A DNA stretch of 64,000 bases from Lysinibacillus fusiformis (GTDB taxonomy: Bacteria > Bacillota > Bacilli > Bacillales_A > Planococcaceae), in NCBI GenBank assembly GCA_030027265.1, contig JASENG010000016.1, forward strand, positions 1 through 64,000, written 5' to 3'. This document shows positions 1 through 10,979 of this stretch, one piece after another; the stretch's first letter is position 1; each line of letters opens with the position of its first letter. The notes beneath the pieces were generated by a model. The model had not been told where the DNA came from. It did not search any database and saw nothing but the letters and a program-made list of their open reading frames with translations. The position numbers were made by a program, and so were the translations under genes.

Positions 1-4
1 CTCA

Positions 5-262
5 TTATGTTGCTTTTCGCATTGAACGCATCACTAAGCTTACAATGAAGATTAACACGATTGCTCCAATGAGAGCCGGGAAGACGTAAAAGTCAGATAC
101 TTGCCAACCCCAGTTACCTAAGATTGCACTACCTATCCAAGATCCGATAATCCCCGCAATAATATTACCGATAATACCTCCAGGAACATCTCTACCGATA
201 ATTACTCCTGCTAGCCAACCAAGTACACCGCCAATAATTAAAAACCAGATGAAACTCATCAT
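5..262 (-). CDS. GlsB/YeaQ/YmgE family stress-response membrane protein
   Basis: This 85-residue protein is almost entirely hydrophobic, with three predicted membrane helices (about residues 3-22, 28-50 and 58-78). Glycine-rich segments such as GGVLGWLAGVIIGRD and GIIGNIIAGIIGSWIGSAIL are typical of the transglycosylase-associated/GlsB family. Family members are small integral membrane proteins induced by general stress; their biochemical role is not settled. The start is the first of two consecutive ATG codons, about 11 bases after an AAAGGAG ribosome binding site. A sigma-B-like promoter lies upstream at 308-333, which fits a stress role. The stop is four bases from the window edge, so the downstream context is not visible. 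Confidence 0.85.
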   Translation of the reverse strand: MMSFIWFLIIGGVLGWLAGVIIGRDVPGGIIGNIIAGIIGSWIGSAILGNWGWQVSDFYVFPALIGAIVLIFIVSLVMRSMRKAT

Positions 263-307
263 GTGTTAGTCAACTCCTTTGTATTTATTAAAAGCGTGTA
301 GTAACTT

Positions 308-333
308 ATAACCTTAAATAAAGAACTTTAAAC
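308..333 (-). promoter_or_regulatory. sigma-B-like promoter for the GlsB-type gene
   Basis: Read on the minus strand there is a GTTTAA box (328-333), a 14-base spacer and a GGTTAT box (308-313). This is close to the Bacillus sigma-B consensus GTTTAA-N12-15-GGGTAT, with one mismatch in the -10 box. It sits 46 bases upstream of the stress protein start. The role is inferred from motif and position only. Confidence 0.45.
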
Positions 334-552
334 CAAATGTTTTTGCATGGACCAGTTAATACAGCTTTTCTATATGTAATATGCTCATTTTTTAGGGAAC
401 AAATGCATAAAGAATTCGATATTAAGAATTATCATTAGGAAAAATAATACGAAAAAATTCACAATTTGTTCAAAATATTTTGATTTTTATAAAATCTAGG
501 AGTATAATTTCTTCAAGCAGTACAAAAAATCTTATATAATGGGGTGTTTTAT

Positions 553-660
553 ATGAATATGAAAATCATGAAAAAATTAAACCGCCAAGGAATTGCGATT
601 GCCTTTGTTCACGCTGTCATATTGTTAAACCTCTCATTGGATATTCTCTATGTAAAATAA
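553..660 (+). CDS. 35-residue small hydrophobic protein (unrecognised)
   Basis: The ORF begins MNMKIMKKLNRQG and continues with a hydrophobic stretch (IAIAFVHAVILLNLSLDILYV), so it has a basic amphipathic start followed by a possible single membrane helix. It has a ribosome-binding-like GGGGTG seven bases before the ATG, a TATAAT box at 535-540 and an intrinsic terminator just after the stop (675-703). Together these make a compact self-contained transcription unit. I do not recognise the family. It could be a membrane microprotein, a type I toxin-like peptide, or a chance ORF. Promoter, binding site and terminator argue for expression. Confidence 0.5.
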   Translation: MNMKIMKKLNRQGIAIAFVHAVILLNLSLDILYVK

Positions 661-674
661 AATAATTTTCTTTG

Positions 675-705
675 GTCTAGCTGCAATTGGCTAGACTTTT
701 TTATT
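675..705 (+). terminator. intrinsic terminator after the 35-residue ORF
   Basis: The arms GTCTAGC (675-681) and GCTAGAC (690-696) form a perfect hairpin with an 8-base loop, followed by a run of T residues (697-705). Confidence 0.75.
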
Positions 706-1194
706 TTGATATAGCAAAAGCTGCAAAAATTACTTACATTCATATGACACTTTATTTCAAATAAACAAAACAAAATTTTCAGGCTTAAGTAAAAATAATT
801 GCCAATTAAAATTAAATTAACTAAAAATTATTATAAATTCAAATAATAAGTTAAAGCAGAAAAATATATACAGGAGTTAGTATGTTAACGTTTACATTAT
901 AATAGAATTTTTGGAATTGTATAAATAATTCTAAAAATTATGTTGACGGTAATGGCATTTTTGTACTATGATAGCAACAATTTAAAGCGTTCGTTATTTA
1001 ACAAACGAACACAATCATGTAACTAAAAAGTAACTGATTGTTTTTATTTAGCAGAAAAGAAAGTTAATTCCTTTCTTTCCCGCATAAGTGCAACTATGGC
1101 ACATCGCTAAAAGAATCGACGATTTGCCAAGTTTTCTAATAATTCTATCTATCTCTTGATAAAGTAATAGATATTCATGAGGGGCGTTTCGAAA
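706..1194 (+). promoter_or_regulatory. ilvD promoter and leader region
   Basis: This AT-rich stretch upstream of ilvD holds no convincing gene. A sigma-A-type promoter is visible: TTGACG (943-948), 18 bases, TATGAT (967-972). The transcribed leader of about 210 bases contains a hairpin GTTCGTT/AACGAAC (989-995 and 1004-1010) and then a terminator-like hairpin (1011-1050, listed separately). AATTTTTGGAATT near 907 loosely resembles the CodY box AATTTTCWGAAAATT, but with several mismatches, so CodY control is only a possibility. Confidence 0.5.
1011..1050 (+). terminator. attenuator-like hairpin in the ilvD leader
   Basis: ACAATCA (1011-1017) and TGATTGT (1035-1041) are perfect inverted arms followed directly by a T-rich run (to 1050), about 145 bases before the ilvD start. 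It could terminate transcription before ilvD and so act as an attenuator. No T-box sequence is present, so what would control it is unknown. Confidence 0.4.
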
Positions 1195-2865
1195 ATGAGA
1201 AGTGACATGATTAAAGTAGGAGTAGATCGTGCTCCTCACCGTAGTCTTTTATATGCTACTGGGAAAGTTAAAGCAAAAGATCTAGGAAAACCGTTTATTG
1301 GTGTATGTAATTCATATATCGATATTATTCCAGGCCACGTTCATTTACGTGGATTTGCAGATGTTGTAAAAGAAGCCATTATTGAAGCAGGCGGAATTCC
1401 ATTCGAATTTAACACAATTGGTGTGGATGACGGAATTGCAATGGGGCATATCGGTATGCGCTACTCATTGCCTAGCCGTGAGTTAATCGCAGACTCTGCT
1501 GAAACGGTAATTAATGCACACTGGTTTGACGGTGTATTTTACATACCAAACTGCGACAAAATTACACCGGGTATGTTAATGGCTGCTGTACGTACAAACG
1601 TACCATCAATTTTTGTATCAGGTGGACCAATGGAAGCGGGAACATCAGCTTCAGGTAAGCAATTATCATTAACATCTGTTTTTGAAGGTGTTGGTGCACA
1701 TAAGTCTGGAAGCATGTCCGCTGAGGAATTATTGGATATTGAAAATAATGCATGTCCTACATGTGGTTCTTGTTCTGGAATGTTTACAGCTAATTCGATG
1801 AACTGCTTAATGGAAATGCTTGGAGTAGCTCTTCCGGGCAATGGTACAATCGTTGCAACAAGTGACCAACGTTATGAACTTATTCGTGAAGCGGCTAAAC
1901 AATTAGTGCGAATGATTAAAGAGGATATCAAGCCTCGAGATATTATAACAAAAGAAGCAATCGATGATGCATTCGCTTTAGATATGGCAATGGGTGGATC
2001 CACAAATACTGTGCTGCATACATTAGCTATTGCAAATGAAGCAGAAATCGATTATAACTTAGAAGATATTAACAAAGTAGCTGCTCGTGTTCCTTATTTG
2101 GCGAAAATCATGCCTGCATCTGATATCTCTATGGATGATATTAATAAAGCTGGAGGTGTTAGCTCCATCATCAATGAGTTAACAAAAATTCCTGGTGCAA
2201 TCCATCCAGATCGTATCACAGTAGCTGGAAAAACTATGCGAGAGCTTGTAAAAGATCATGTGATTACAAATGATCAAGTAATCCGTACTAAGGATAATCC
2301 GTTTAGTCCAGTAGGAGGTCTTTCTGTACTTTATGGTAATCTTGCACCTGAAGGCTCTGTTATTAAGGTAGGTGCTGTTGATCCTTCAATTCAAACCTTC
2401 GTAGGTGATGCAATCGTCTTTGATTCACAGGACGAAGCACAAGAGGCTATAGACAATGGCACTGTAAAAGAAGGGCATGTTGTTGTAATTCGTTATGAAG
2501 GTCCAAAAGGAGGACCTGGAATGCCTGAAATGCTAGCACCAACGTCTGCAATTATGGGTCGTGGTTTGGGTACAAAGGTCGCTTTGATTACAGATGGCCG
2601 CTTTAGTGGGGCATCACGTGGTATTTCAATCGGTCACATATCTCCAGAGGCTGCAGAAGGTGGTCCGATCGCATTGATTGAAAATGGAGACAAAATAATT
2701 ATTGACTTACCAAATAGAACCATTAATCTAGATGTATCAGATGAAGTTTTAAATGAACGCCGTCAAAATTTAAAAACGTTTGAACCTAAAATTAAAACAG
2801 GATGGTTGGCGAGATATTCAAAACTTGTAACAAACGCTTCTAATGGCGGAGTTATGAAAATATAA
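1195..2865 (+). CDS. ilvD: dihydroxy-acid dehydratase
   Basis: IlvD is an Fe-S enzyme that dehydrates 2,3-dihydroxy-3-methylbutanoate and -pentanoate to the 2-oxo acids leading to valine/leucine and isoleucine. The 556-residue product matches the family length. It shows the cysteines expected around the cluster (near residue 38 in GVCNSYID, 120 in PNCDKITPG, and 187/190/193 in [10 protein letters not shown]), plus GGSTNTVLH and [12 protein letters not shown]. The start is taken at ATG 1195 rather than the in-frame ATG at 1177, because GAGGGG (1179-1184) lies at the right distance upstream of 1195. The gene heads the ilv-leu cluster but is separated from ilvB by a T-box leader, so it is probably controlled differently. 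Confidence 0.97.
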   Translation: MRSDMIKVGVDRAPHRSLLYATGKVKAKDLGKPFIGVCNSYIDIIPGHVHLRGFADVVKEAIIEAGGIPFEFNTIGVDDGIAMGHIGMRYSLPSRELIADSAETVINAHWFDGVFYIPNCDKITPGMLMAAVRTNVPSIFVSGGPMEAGTSASGKQLSLTSVFEGVGAHKSGSMSAEELLDIENNACPTCGSCSGMFTANSMNCLMEMLGVALPGNGTIVATSDQRYELIREAAKQLVRMIKEDIKPRDIITKEAIDDAFALDMAMGGSTNTVLHTLAIANEAEIDYNLEDINKVAARVPYLAKIMPASDISMDDINKAGGVSSIINELTKIPGAIHPDRITVAGKTMRELVKDHVITNDQVIRTKDNPFSPVGGLSVLYGNLAPEGSVIKVGAVDPSIQTFVGDAIVFDSQDEAQEAIDNGTVKEGHVVVIRYEGPKGGPGMPEMLAPTSAIMGRGLGTKVALITDGRFSGASRGISIGHISPEAAEGGPIALIENGDKIIIDLPNRTINLDVSDEVLNERRQNLKTFEPKIKTGWLARYSKLVTNASNGGVMKI

Positions 2866-2891
2866 TTCACCGTTAGTATAGTTTTCGATGG

Positions 2892-3295
2892 TATAATTAA
2901 GCAAACTCAGACTAATAATGTTGTAAGTGAATAGATAAATTCGATGATGAGGTAAAAGGATATAGAGCCTTGTATCTACCAGAGAGTCGGTGTTGCTGGA
3001 AGCCGATGATACAACTATATCCGACATCCCCTCGGAGTGAGCTATTAAACGCGTTCAAGCAATTAGATAGCTCCGGGCATATTTCGAAATGCTCGTTATT
3101 AATGAATAGTGCACCTAATCTTGTTGCACATTGAATATTCTTACTATTTTGAATCTTCGATGTAGATTGGTAATTCTCACTATTCGCGAGGTAGCTTATT
3201 TAGCTATGAACAAGGGTGGTACCATGAAAGTCTTTTTCATCCCTACGTAAAGGTTTTCTTTGCGTTGGAGAAAAAGGCTTTTTTATTTTTTTTAA
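2892..3295 (+). promoter_or_regulatory. T-box leader of the ilvB operon
   Basis: This untranslated leader has the hallmarks of a tRNA-sensing T-box. There is a TATAAT box (2892-2897). Stem I is closed by GGATATAG (2958-2965) and CTATATCC (3015-3022), with the AG-box/GNUG-type region (AGAGAGTCGGTG) near 2981. The conserved T-box sequence AAGGGTGGTACC lies at 3212-3223, and a strong terminator hairpin (about 3229-3278) is followed by T residues. GAGG (2949-2952) can pair with CCTC (3030-3033), placing GACATCC in the specifier loop; the codon read after GAC is ATC (3026-3028), isoleucine. Uncharged tRNA should stabilise the antiterminator and allow ilvBNC-leuABCD transcription. The T-box class is secure; the specifier assignment is inferred by hand folding. 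Confidence 0.92.
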
Positions 3296-3316
3296 AATTA
3301 AGGGAGGAGTTAACAA

Positions 3317-5089
3317 ATGGCTGCTAACGTATCTACAACCAATGAAAAAACAGAGATGATCGCAACAACTCAATCAAAAGCTGAAGTTAAAAATAAACCA
3401 AGAAACGGTGCAGATGTCTTAATTCAAGCGCTGCACGATCAAAATGTTGATATTGTTTTTGGTTATCCTGGAGGGGCAGTATTGAATGTTTACGATGCAA
3501 TGTACAGAAACCCAATCCGACATATTTTAACTAGACATGAACAAGGGGCAATTCATGCTGCAGAAGGGTACGCTCGAGTATTAAATAAACCGGGTGTTGT
3601 TATTGCAACAAGTGGTCCTGGTGCAACGAATCTAGTAACTGGTATTGCAGATGCAATGATTGATTCCATTCCATTAGTTATTTTTACTGGGCAAGTGGCA
3701 ACAGATGTAATAGGATCGGATGCATTCCAAGAAGCCGACATCATGGGAATCACTACACCAATTACAAAGCATAATTATCAGGTTCAGAATGTAAATGATA
3801 TTCCGCGGATTGTGAAAGAAGCGTTCCATATTGCCAATAGTGGTCGTAAAGGGCCGGTGTTAGTTGACTTCCCTAAAAATATATCCGCTTCCCTTTTTGA
3901 TGAAGCATTAGCTGAGGCGAGTAGAGAAGAGGAATTATATCTACCAGGCTATCAACCGAACACAAAGCCGAATTATTTACAAATTCAAAAAGCAATTCAA
4001 GCTATTGGCGAATCAAAGAAACCATTGATTTTAGCTGGTGCGGGGGTGTTATTTGCTGATGCACGCCGAGAATTAACTGAATTTGCACAAAAATACAAAT
4101 TGCCTGTCATTAACACTCTGCTGGGATTAGGAAGTATTCACGGGCAGCACGAATTAAACTTTGGTATGGCTGGTATGCATGGTGCAGCAGTAGCAAATGA
4201 TGCGATTCAGAAAGCAGATTTACTAATCAATATCGGTGCACGATTCGATGATCGTTTAACTGGGGACACAAAGTTATTCGCGCCAAATGCAACCATCATT
4301 CATATTGATATTGATCCGGCAGAAATTGGGAAAAATATTCCGACTGATATTCCAATCGTAGCAGATGCGAAAGAAGCATTGAATGCCTTACTGAAAAAGG
4401 ATTTTGAAGGTCCGAATCATCAGGATTGGTTAACGTACCTAAACGAGAAGAGGCAAGACACGCCATATTGGTATATAGAAGACGAAAAAGAAATTTTGCC
4501 GCAGCAAATTATTGAAATGGTTCACTCCATTACAAATGGAGACGCAGTGGTGACAACTGATGTAGGGCAGCATCAAATGTGGGCGGCTCAATACTATAAA
4601 TTGAACTTCGATCATCAATGGGTGACTTCTGGAGGGCTGGGAACGATGGGCTTTGGGTTCCCTGCAGCAATCGGCGCTCAATTTGCAAAATCTGATAAGA
4701 AAGTAATTGCCTTTGTTGGAGATGCAGGATTCCAGATGACATTGCAAGAGCTAGCTTTACTCAATGAATTTAACTTACCTGTAAAAGTAGTCATCATCAA
4801 CAATGGTGCACTTGGTATGGTACGCCAATGGCAGGAATTATTCTATGATGGACGCTATTCTCAAAGTTTGATGCCTGTACAGCCTGACTTCGTAAAGCTG
4901 GCAGAAGCTTATGGTGTAAAGGGGTACCGAATTAACAAGATGGAAGAGGCGTACTCAATCTTGGAAGAAGCACTAAATTCTGATGAACCAGTAGTTATCG
5001 ATGCAAGGGTTAAACAATTAGAAAACGTATATCCAATGGTTCCAGCCGGAAAATCTTTGGATGATATTGTAGGGGTGAAGAAACTTTGA
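3317..5089 (+). CDS. ilvB: acetolactate synthase, large catalytic subunit
   Basis: IlvB is a thiamine-diphosphate/FAD enzyme condensing two pyruvates to acetolactate, or pyruvate with 2-oxobutyrate to acetohydroxybutyrate. The 590-residue protein has the expected order: N-terminal TPP-binding domain with the catalytic glutamate in [15 protein letters not shown], a central FAD-type domain, and a C-terminal TPP domain with [12 protein letters not shown] and [15 protein letters not shown]. The first ~25 residues are a polar extension. AAGGGAGGAG lies directly upstream of the ATG. The gene follows the T-box and overlaps the regulatory subunit gene ilvN by four bases, so the two subunits are probably translationally coupled. 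Confidence 0.97.
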   Translation: MAANVSTTNEKTEMIATTQSKAEVKNKPRNGADVLIQALHDQNVDIVFGYPGGAVLNVYDAMYRNPIRHILTRHEQGAIHAAEGYARVLNKPGVVIATSGPGATNLVTGIADAMIDSIPLVIFTGQVATDVIGSDAFQEADIMGITTPITKHNYQVQNVNDIPRIVKEAFHIANSGRKGPVLVDFPKNISASLFDEALAEASREEELYLPGYQPNTKPNYLQIQKAIQAIGESKKPLILAGAGVLFADARRELTEFAQKYKLPVINTLLGLGSIHGQHELNFGMAGMHGAAVANDAIQKADLLINIGARFDDRLTGDTKLFAPNATIIHIDIDPAEIGKNIPTDIPIVADAKEALNALLKKDFEGPNHQDWLTYLNEKRQDTPYWYIEDEKEILPQQIIEMVHSITNGDAVVTTDVGQHQMWAAQYYKLNFDHQWVTSGGLGTMGFGFPAAIGAQFAKSDKKVIAFVGDAGFQMTLQELALLNEFNLPVKVVIINNGALGMVRQWQELFYDGRYSQSLMPVQPDFVKLAEAYGVKGYRINKMEEAYSILEEALNSDEPVVIDARVKQLENVYPMVPAGKSLDDIVGVKKL

Positions 5090-5601
5090 AACGAGTGATT
5101 ACAGTAACTGTATTAAACCAAAGTGGCGTGTTAAATCGCGTCACTGGTCTTCTGATGAAGCGTCAATTTAACATCGAATCGATTACAGTTGGCCATACAG
5201 AACAAGTGAATATTTCAAAAATGACATTTGTTGTAAATGTTGCAGATGAAACAAAGCTTGAGCAATTAATTAAACAATTATCAAAACAAATTGATGTTCT
5301 AAAAGTAAATGATATTACTGAAAAATCGATTGTTTTAAGAGAATTGGCTCTCATTAAAGTAGTGTCGCCATCTAATCTTAGACATGAGATGAACTCGATT
5401 GTAGAACCTTTCAGGCCACAAATTATTGATACATCCAAAAACGTTGTTACCTATCAGGTTGTTGGTCATCCCGACAAAATCGATGCATTTATTGAGTTGA
5501 TTCGACCATATGGAATTAAAGAATTGACACGGGCGGGTGTTACGGCATCTGTTCGTGAAACACAACCTATTGAATCACCGCAACTTTCTATTCTTAAGTA
5601 A
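5086..5601 (+). CDS. ilvN: acetolactate synthase, small regulatory subunit
   Basis: This 171-residue protein begins with an ACT domain ([21 protein letters not shown]) and continues with the C-terminal domain typical of IlvN/IlvH. The subunit binds the catalytic subunit and usually confers valine feedback inhibition. Translation starts at a TTG that overlaps the ilvB stop codon (TTGA), with AGGGGTGAAG just upstream inside ilvB. That arrangement suggests coupling and stoichiometric synthesis. The length is normal for a Bacillales IlvN. Confidence 0.95.
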   Translation: MKRVITVTVLNQSGVLNRVTGLLMKRQFNIESITVGHTEQVNISKMTFVVNVADETKLEQLIKQLSKQIDVLKVNDITEKSIVLRELALIKVVSPSNLRHEMNSIVEPFRPQIIDTSKNVVTYQVVGHPDKIDAFIELIRPYGIKELTRAGVTASVRETQPIESPQLSILK

Positions 5602-5691
5602 GTTTACTTGCTTAAAGATAGTTAGCATATAAATTGATAATGCGTTTTTGCCCGTGTTATCTAGTATTTAAAAAATAGAACCCAATATTAG

Positions 5692-6716
<1,025 letters not shown>

Positions 6717-6717
<1 letters not shown>

Positions 6718-8261
6718 TGCGCAAAATTGATATATTTGATACAACGCTACGTGATGGAGAACAGTCAGCTGGAATCAATTTAAATACTGCAGAAAAAATC
6801 GAAATCGCCAAGCAATTAGAACGTCTAGGAGTAAGTATTATTGAAGCAGGTTTTCCTGCTTCAAGCCCCGGCGATTTTGAGGCAGTAAATAAAATTGCAA
6901 AAACGGTAAAGAATTCAATTGTTACAGGTCTTGCTCGATGTGTAAAAAGTGATATTGATGCAACCTGGGAAGCTATTAAAGAAGCAGAACAGCCACATAT
7001 CCATGTGTTTTTAGCGACAAGTCCGATTCATATGGAATACAAATTAAAAAAATCACCAGATCAAGTTGTCGAACAAGCGGTAGAGGCCGTGAAATATGCG
7101 AAAAAGTTCTTTCCTCTCGTTCAATGGTCTGCAGAAGATGGTTTCCGTTCAGATCGTGATTTCTTAGTTCGCATCATTGAAAAAGTAATTGAAGCTGGTG
7201 CTACGACGATCAATGTTCCAGATACGGTTGGTTATGCTTCACCTCAAGAATACGGAGAACTTTTCAAATTCTTGCGTGAAAACGTTCGCGGCTCAGAAAA
7301 AGTGAAATATTCAGCTCATTGCCATGATGATCTTGGGATGGCAGTTGCCAACTCGATTGCAGCCATTCAAAATGGAGCAGATCAAGTTGAATGTACAATT
7401 AATGGTATTGGGGAACGTGCAGGTAATGCATCATTAGAAGAAATTGGTGTTGCTATGCATATCCGAAACGATCTTTACCAAGTGGAGACGGGACTTAACT
7501 TAAAAGAAATTAAGCGAACTTCACAACTTGTCAGCCGTTTGACTGGGGTTGTCATTCAGCCTAATAAAGCGGTAGTTGGTAAAAATGCCTTTGCACATGA
7601 ATCAGGTATTCACCAAGATGGTGTATTAAAAAATAAGGAAACATATGAGATAATCTCGCCAGAATTAGTGGGTGAAGGCGAAATTCCTTTAGTTTTAGGA
7701 AAACACTCTGGTCGTGCTGCATTTAGAGATCGTGCAGAAAAAATGGGCTTTGATTTATCAGATGAAAAATTGAATAAAGCATTCCAAGAGTTCAAAAAAC
7801 TTGCGGACCGTAAAAAGGAAATTACCGAAGAAGATTTGATGACTCTTCTTACGGAGCAGCAAGTATTAATTGAAGATGTTCCGTTATTTGAATTAAAATC
7901 AGTTCAAGTTTCTTACGGTACGGAAAACATTCCGACTGCTACAGCTTCCGTTGTAACACCGGAAGGGGAACTTAAAACTCTGGCTGCTACTGGTTCTGGA
8001 TCTGTTGAAGCTATCTTCAATACATTGGAACAGTTAGTTAACGCAACAGTAAATATCTTGGACTTCCGAGTGAAATCGGTAGGCAAAGGCAGAGATGCTT
8101 TAGGAGAGGCGCTAGTAAATTTACGGTATAACGGCTATACATCGACAGGTCGTGATGCATCTCAAGACGTTCTGGAAGCGACTGCAAAAGCTTACTTAAA
8201 TGCAATTAACAGACATTTAATTCAAGATAGCATTCGTGGGAAAGAAACGGCGGAGGTTTAA
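6717..8261 (+). CDS. leuA: 2-isopropylmalate synthase
   Basis: LeuA condenses acetyl-CoA with 2-oxoisovalerate in the first committed step of leucine synthesis. The 514-residue protein starts with the HMGL-type barrel motif [15 protein letters not shown], has the metal-binding [13 protein letters not shown] segment and [13 protein letters not shown]. It ends with the C-terminal regulatory domain (about residues 390-510) that usually mediates leucine feedback inhibition. Translation begins at a GTG overlapping the ilvC stop (TAGTG), so it probably depends on ilvC translation; no strong separate binding site is visible. A terminator-like hairpin lies between this gene and leuB. Confidence 0.96.
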
Positions 8262-8350
8262 GACTGTTCTACATTGAATTGACATGATTTTTTATAAAAC
8301 AGAAGGCATAGGTGAATGGTCGCTGTTTGTAATATGTTAAATCAACAAAG

Positions 8351-8390
8351 GAAACGCCATCAAAGATTAGCTTTGATGGCATTTCTTTAA
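8351..8390 (+). terminator. intercistronic terminator-like hairpin between leuA and leuB
   Basis: GAAACGCCATCAAAG (8351-8365) and CTTTGATGGCATTTC (8371-8385) form a 15-base-pair stem, with one G-T type exception, around a five-base loop. A short T-rich tail follows. It lies inside the operon, so it may cause partial termination, protect an RNA end, or attenuate leuBCD. The surrounding gap (8262-8436) contains no gene. Confidence 0.6.
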
Positions 8391-8436
8391 AATTAGCTAT
8401 AAGCGTATAAAACAATATAGAAAGGTGTTTTTGCAG

Positions 8437-9534
8437 GTGGAAAAGAAAATTACAGTACTTCCCGGGGATGGCATTGGACCAGAAGTGGTTGCAGCTGCAG
8501 TAAGAGTTTTACAAGTAATCGCCAAACGATTTAATCATGATTTTCAGCTAGGATATGCTGCAATCGGCGGAGCAGCTATTGATCAATTCCAAGATCCACT
8601 TCCGGAAGAAACGATTGAGATGTGTAAGGAAAGTGATGCGATTCTTCTAGGGGCGGTAGGAGGGCCTAAATGGGATAACAACCCTGCTGAACTCCGTCCT
8701 GAAAAAGGTTTGCTTCGAATTCGCAAAACCTTTGACTTGTTTGCAAATCTCAGACCAGTAAAAGCATTCCCAAGCTTACTAGATGCCTCACCATTGAAAC
8801 GTGAAGTAGCAGAAAACGTTGATTTAATGATTGTTCGCGAACTAACAGGTGGAATCTATTTCGGTGAAAAAAACCGCACAGAATCAGATGCAAGCGATTT
8901 AAATATATACACACGGGAAGAAATTGAAAGAATTGTGGATAACGCTTTCGCACTGGCAAAATTACGCAAAGGTAAACTTTGTTCGGTAGATAAAGCAAAT
9001 GTTTTAGAAACTTCCAGACTATGGCGCCAAATTGTGGAAGAGAAAAAAGGTAACTATCCGGAAGTTGCTGTTGAACATAATTTAGTAGACTCGGTTGCTA
9101 TGAAATTAATTACAAATCCAGGTCACTATGATGTAGTTGTTACAGATAATATGTTTGGCGATATTTTAAGTGATGAAGCATCTGTAATTACAGGGTCTCT
9201 TGGTGTACTGCCTTCAGCATCAATTCGAAGCGATAATTTCGGACTTTATGAGCCTGTACACGGTTCTGCTCCGGAAATTGCAGGGGAAGGAATTGCAAAT
9301 CCGGCAGCGACAATTCTTTCGGTTGCCATGATGCTTCGCTATTCCTTTGATCTTCAAGAGGAAGCAGCAGAAATTGAACGTGCAGTAAGCAGCGTGTTCG
9401 ATGATGGCTACTTCACAGCGGACTTAGTGAAGGATGGCAGCAGAGCACTTACAACGGATGAATGGACTGATAAAGTCATAGCTGAGATTGATACGAATTT
9501 TGTTGCGGATAGTATTATGGAATCTTATATTTAA
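8437..9534 (+). CDS. leuB: 3-isopropylmalate dehydrogenase
   Basis: LeuB oxidatively decarboxylates 3-isopropylmalate using NAD+. The 365-residue protein contains LLPGDGIGPEV-type (VLPGDGIGPEVV) and GAVGGPKWD segments, the substrate-binding RPEKGLLRIRK, SVDKANVLETSRLWR, and the metal-binding TDNMFGDILSDEAS. An upstream in-frame GTG at 8425 exists, but AGAAAGGTG ends at 8427. That spaces GTG 8437 (product starting MEKKITVLPGDG) correctly and fits the family start. It follows leuA after a 175-base gap that holds a hairpin, so leuBCD may be expressed at a different level from leuA. Confidence 0.95.
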   Translation: MEKKITVLPGDGIGPEVVAAAVRVLQVIAKRFNHDFQLGYAAIGGAAIDQFQDPLPEETIEMCKESDAILLGAVGGPKWDNNPAELRPEKGLLRIRKTFDLFANLRPVKAFPSLLDASPLKREVAENVDLMIVRELTGGIYFGEKNRTESDASDLNIYTREEIERIVDNAFALAKLRKGKLCSVDKANVLETSRLWRQIVEEKKGNYPEVAVEHNLVDSVAMKLITNPGHYDVVVTDNMFGDILSDEASVITGSLGVLPSASIRSDNFGLYEPVHGSAPEIAGEGIANPAATILSVAMMLRYSFDLQEEAAEIERAVSSVFDDGYFTADLVKDGSRALTTDEWTDKVIAEIDTNFVADSIMESYI

Positions 9535-9549
9535 GGATTGGTGAAGATA

Positions 9550-10959
9550 ATGGGAAAAAATATTATAGAAAAAATTTGGGATTCACATGTTGTATACCAA
9601 GAAGCAGGGAAACCTGATTTACTTTATATCGATCTTCATTTAATTCACGAAGTAACATCCCCTCAAGCTTTTGAAGGTCTTCGTTTAGCAGGTCGTAAAG
9701 TACGTCGTCCAGATCTTTGTTTTGCGACAATGGATCACAATGTACCAACGAAAAATTTACCGACAATTAACGATCCAATTGCCAAAAAACAAATTATGAC
9801 ACTAGCAGAAAATGCGAAAGAGTTTGGCATTCAGCTTGCTGACATTGGTCATCCGGATCAAGGGATTGTTCATGTCATTGGACCAGAGCTAGGCTTAACG
9901 CAGCCAGGTAAAACGATTGTATGTGGGGATTCCCATACTTCAACACATGGTGCTTTCGGAGCTTTGGCATTTGGTATTGGTACATCCGAGGTTGAGCATG
10001 TATTATCTACTCAAACATTATGGCAATCAAAGCCGCCAACAATGGAAATTCGTGTGAATGGTAAATTAGGTGTCGGTGTTGCTGCAAAAGACATCATCCT
10101 GGCAATTATTGCGAAGTGGGGAATTGGTGTCGGTACGGGGCATATCGTTGAATATACAGGTGAGGCAATTCGCAGCCTTTCGATGGAAGAACGAATGACA
10201 ATCTGTAATATGTCTATTGAAGCTGGAGCAAAGGCTGGACTTATTTCGCCAGACCAAACAACTGTAGATTTCTTACGCGGACGCAGATTTGCTCCAAACG
10301 AAGAAAACTTTGAAGAAGCAGCGAGCTACTGGCTAAGCTTAGCTTCAGATGCTGATTGTTCATATGATGTGGTTTTGGAAATTGATGCTGATGAAATTGA
10401 ACCGATTGTTACATGGGGAACAAACCCTTCGATGGGAACAGGCGTATCGAAAACGGTACCAACATCAACAGATTATGAATCCGATTCGGATAAATCCGCA
10501 CTTAAAAAAGCTCTTGCTTATATGGGATTAGAAGAGGGCCAACCGATTTCTTCCATAGCAATACAACATGTATTCATTGGTTCTTGTACAAATTCTCGTC
10601 TATCAGATTTACGTATTGCTGCATCGATTGTAGAAGGGAAAAAAGTAGCGCCAGGTGTAAAGGCAATTGTAGTTCCAGGTTCTTACTCTACTAAAGCGGC
10701 AGCTGAAGAAGAGGGGCTAGACAAAGTGTTCCTGGATGCAGGCTTTGAATGGCGTGAATCTGGATGCTCTGCATGTCTAGGAATGAATGAAGACATCATC
10801 CCATCAGGTGAGCGCTGTGCTTCTACATCGAATCGCAACTTTGAGGGACGGCAAGGTGCGGGTGCTCGCACACACTTAGTAAGTCCTGCTATGGCAGCCG
10901 CTGCGGCGATTGAAGGCCATTTTGTTGATGTACGCAAATATGTAGCGCAGGAAGTATAA
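9550..10959 (+). CDS. leuC: 3-isopropylmalate dehydratase, large subunit
   Basis: LeuC, with LeuD, isomerises 2- to 3-isopropylmalate through an aconitase-type [4Fe-4S] cluster. The 469-residue protein shows [27 protein letters not shown], the cluster cysteine in GSCTNSR, the pair in [11 protein letters not shown], and the C-terminal [19 protein letters not shown]. The start at ATG 9550 ([11 protein letters not shown]) fits the family. TTG 9538 and GTG 9541 are in frame upstream, and GGTGAAG lies 6 bases before 9550. It follows leuB closely and precedes leuD by 20 bases. Confidence 0.96.
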   Translation: MGKNIIEKIWDSHVVYQEAGKPDLLYIDLHLIHEVTSPQAFEGLRLAGRKVRRPDLCFATMDHNVPTKNLPTINDPIAKKQIMTLAENAKEFGIQLADIGHPDQGIVHVIGPELGLTQPGKTIVCGDSHTSTHGAFGALAFGIGTSEVEHVLSTQTLWQSKPPTMEIRVNGKLGVGVAAKDIILAIIAKWGIGVGTGHIVEYTGEAIRSLSMEERMTICNMSIEAGAKAGLISPDQTTVDFLRGRRFAPNEENFEEAASYWLSLASDADCSYDVVLEIDADEIEPIVTWGTNPSMGTGVSKTVPTSTDYESDSDKSALKKALAYMGLEEGQPISSIAIQHVFIGSCTNSRLSDLRIAASIVEGKKVAPGVKAIVVPGSYSTKAAAEEEGLDKVFLDAGFEWRESGCSACLGMNEDIIPSGERCASTSNRNFEGRQGAGARTHLVSPAMAAAAAIEGHFVDVRKYVAQEV

Positions 10960-10979
10960 AAGGGTAGGAGTGGACATAA

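Noticed and set aside
8279-8300. TTGACA sequence after leuA as an internal leuB promoter
   Set aside because: No TATAAT-like box lies at a workable distance; the nearest TATAAA is only eight bases away.
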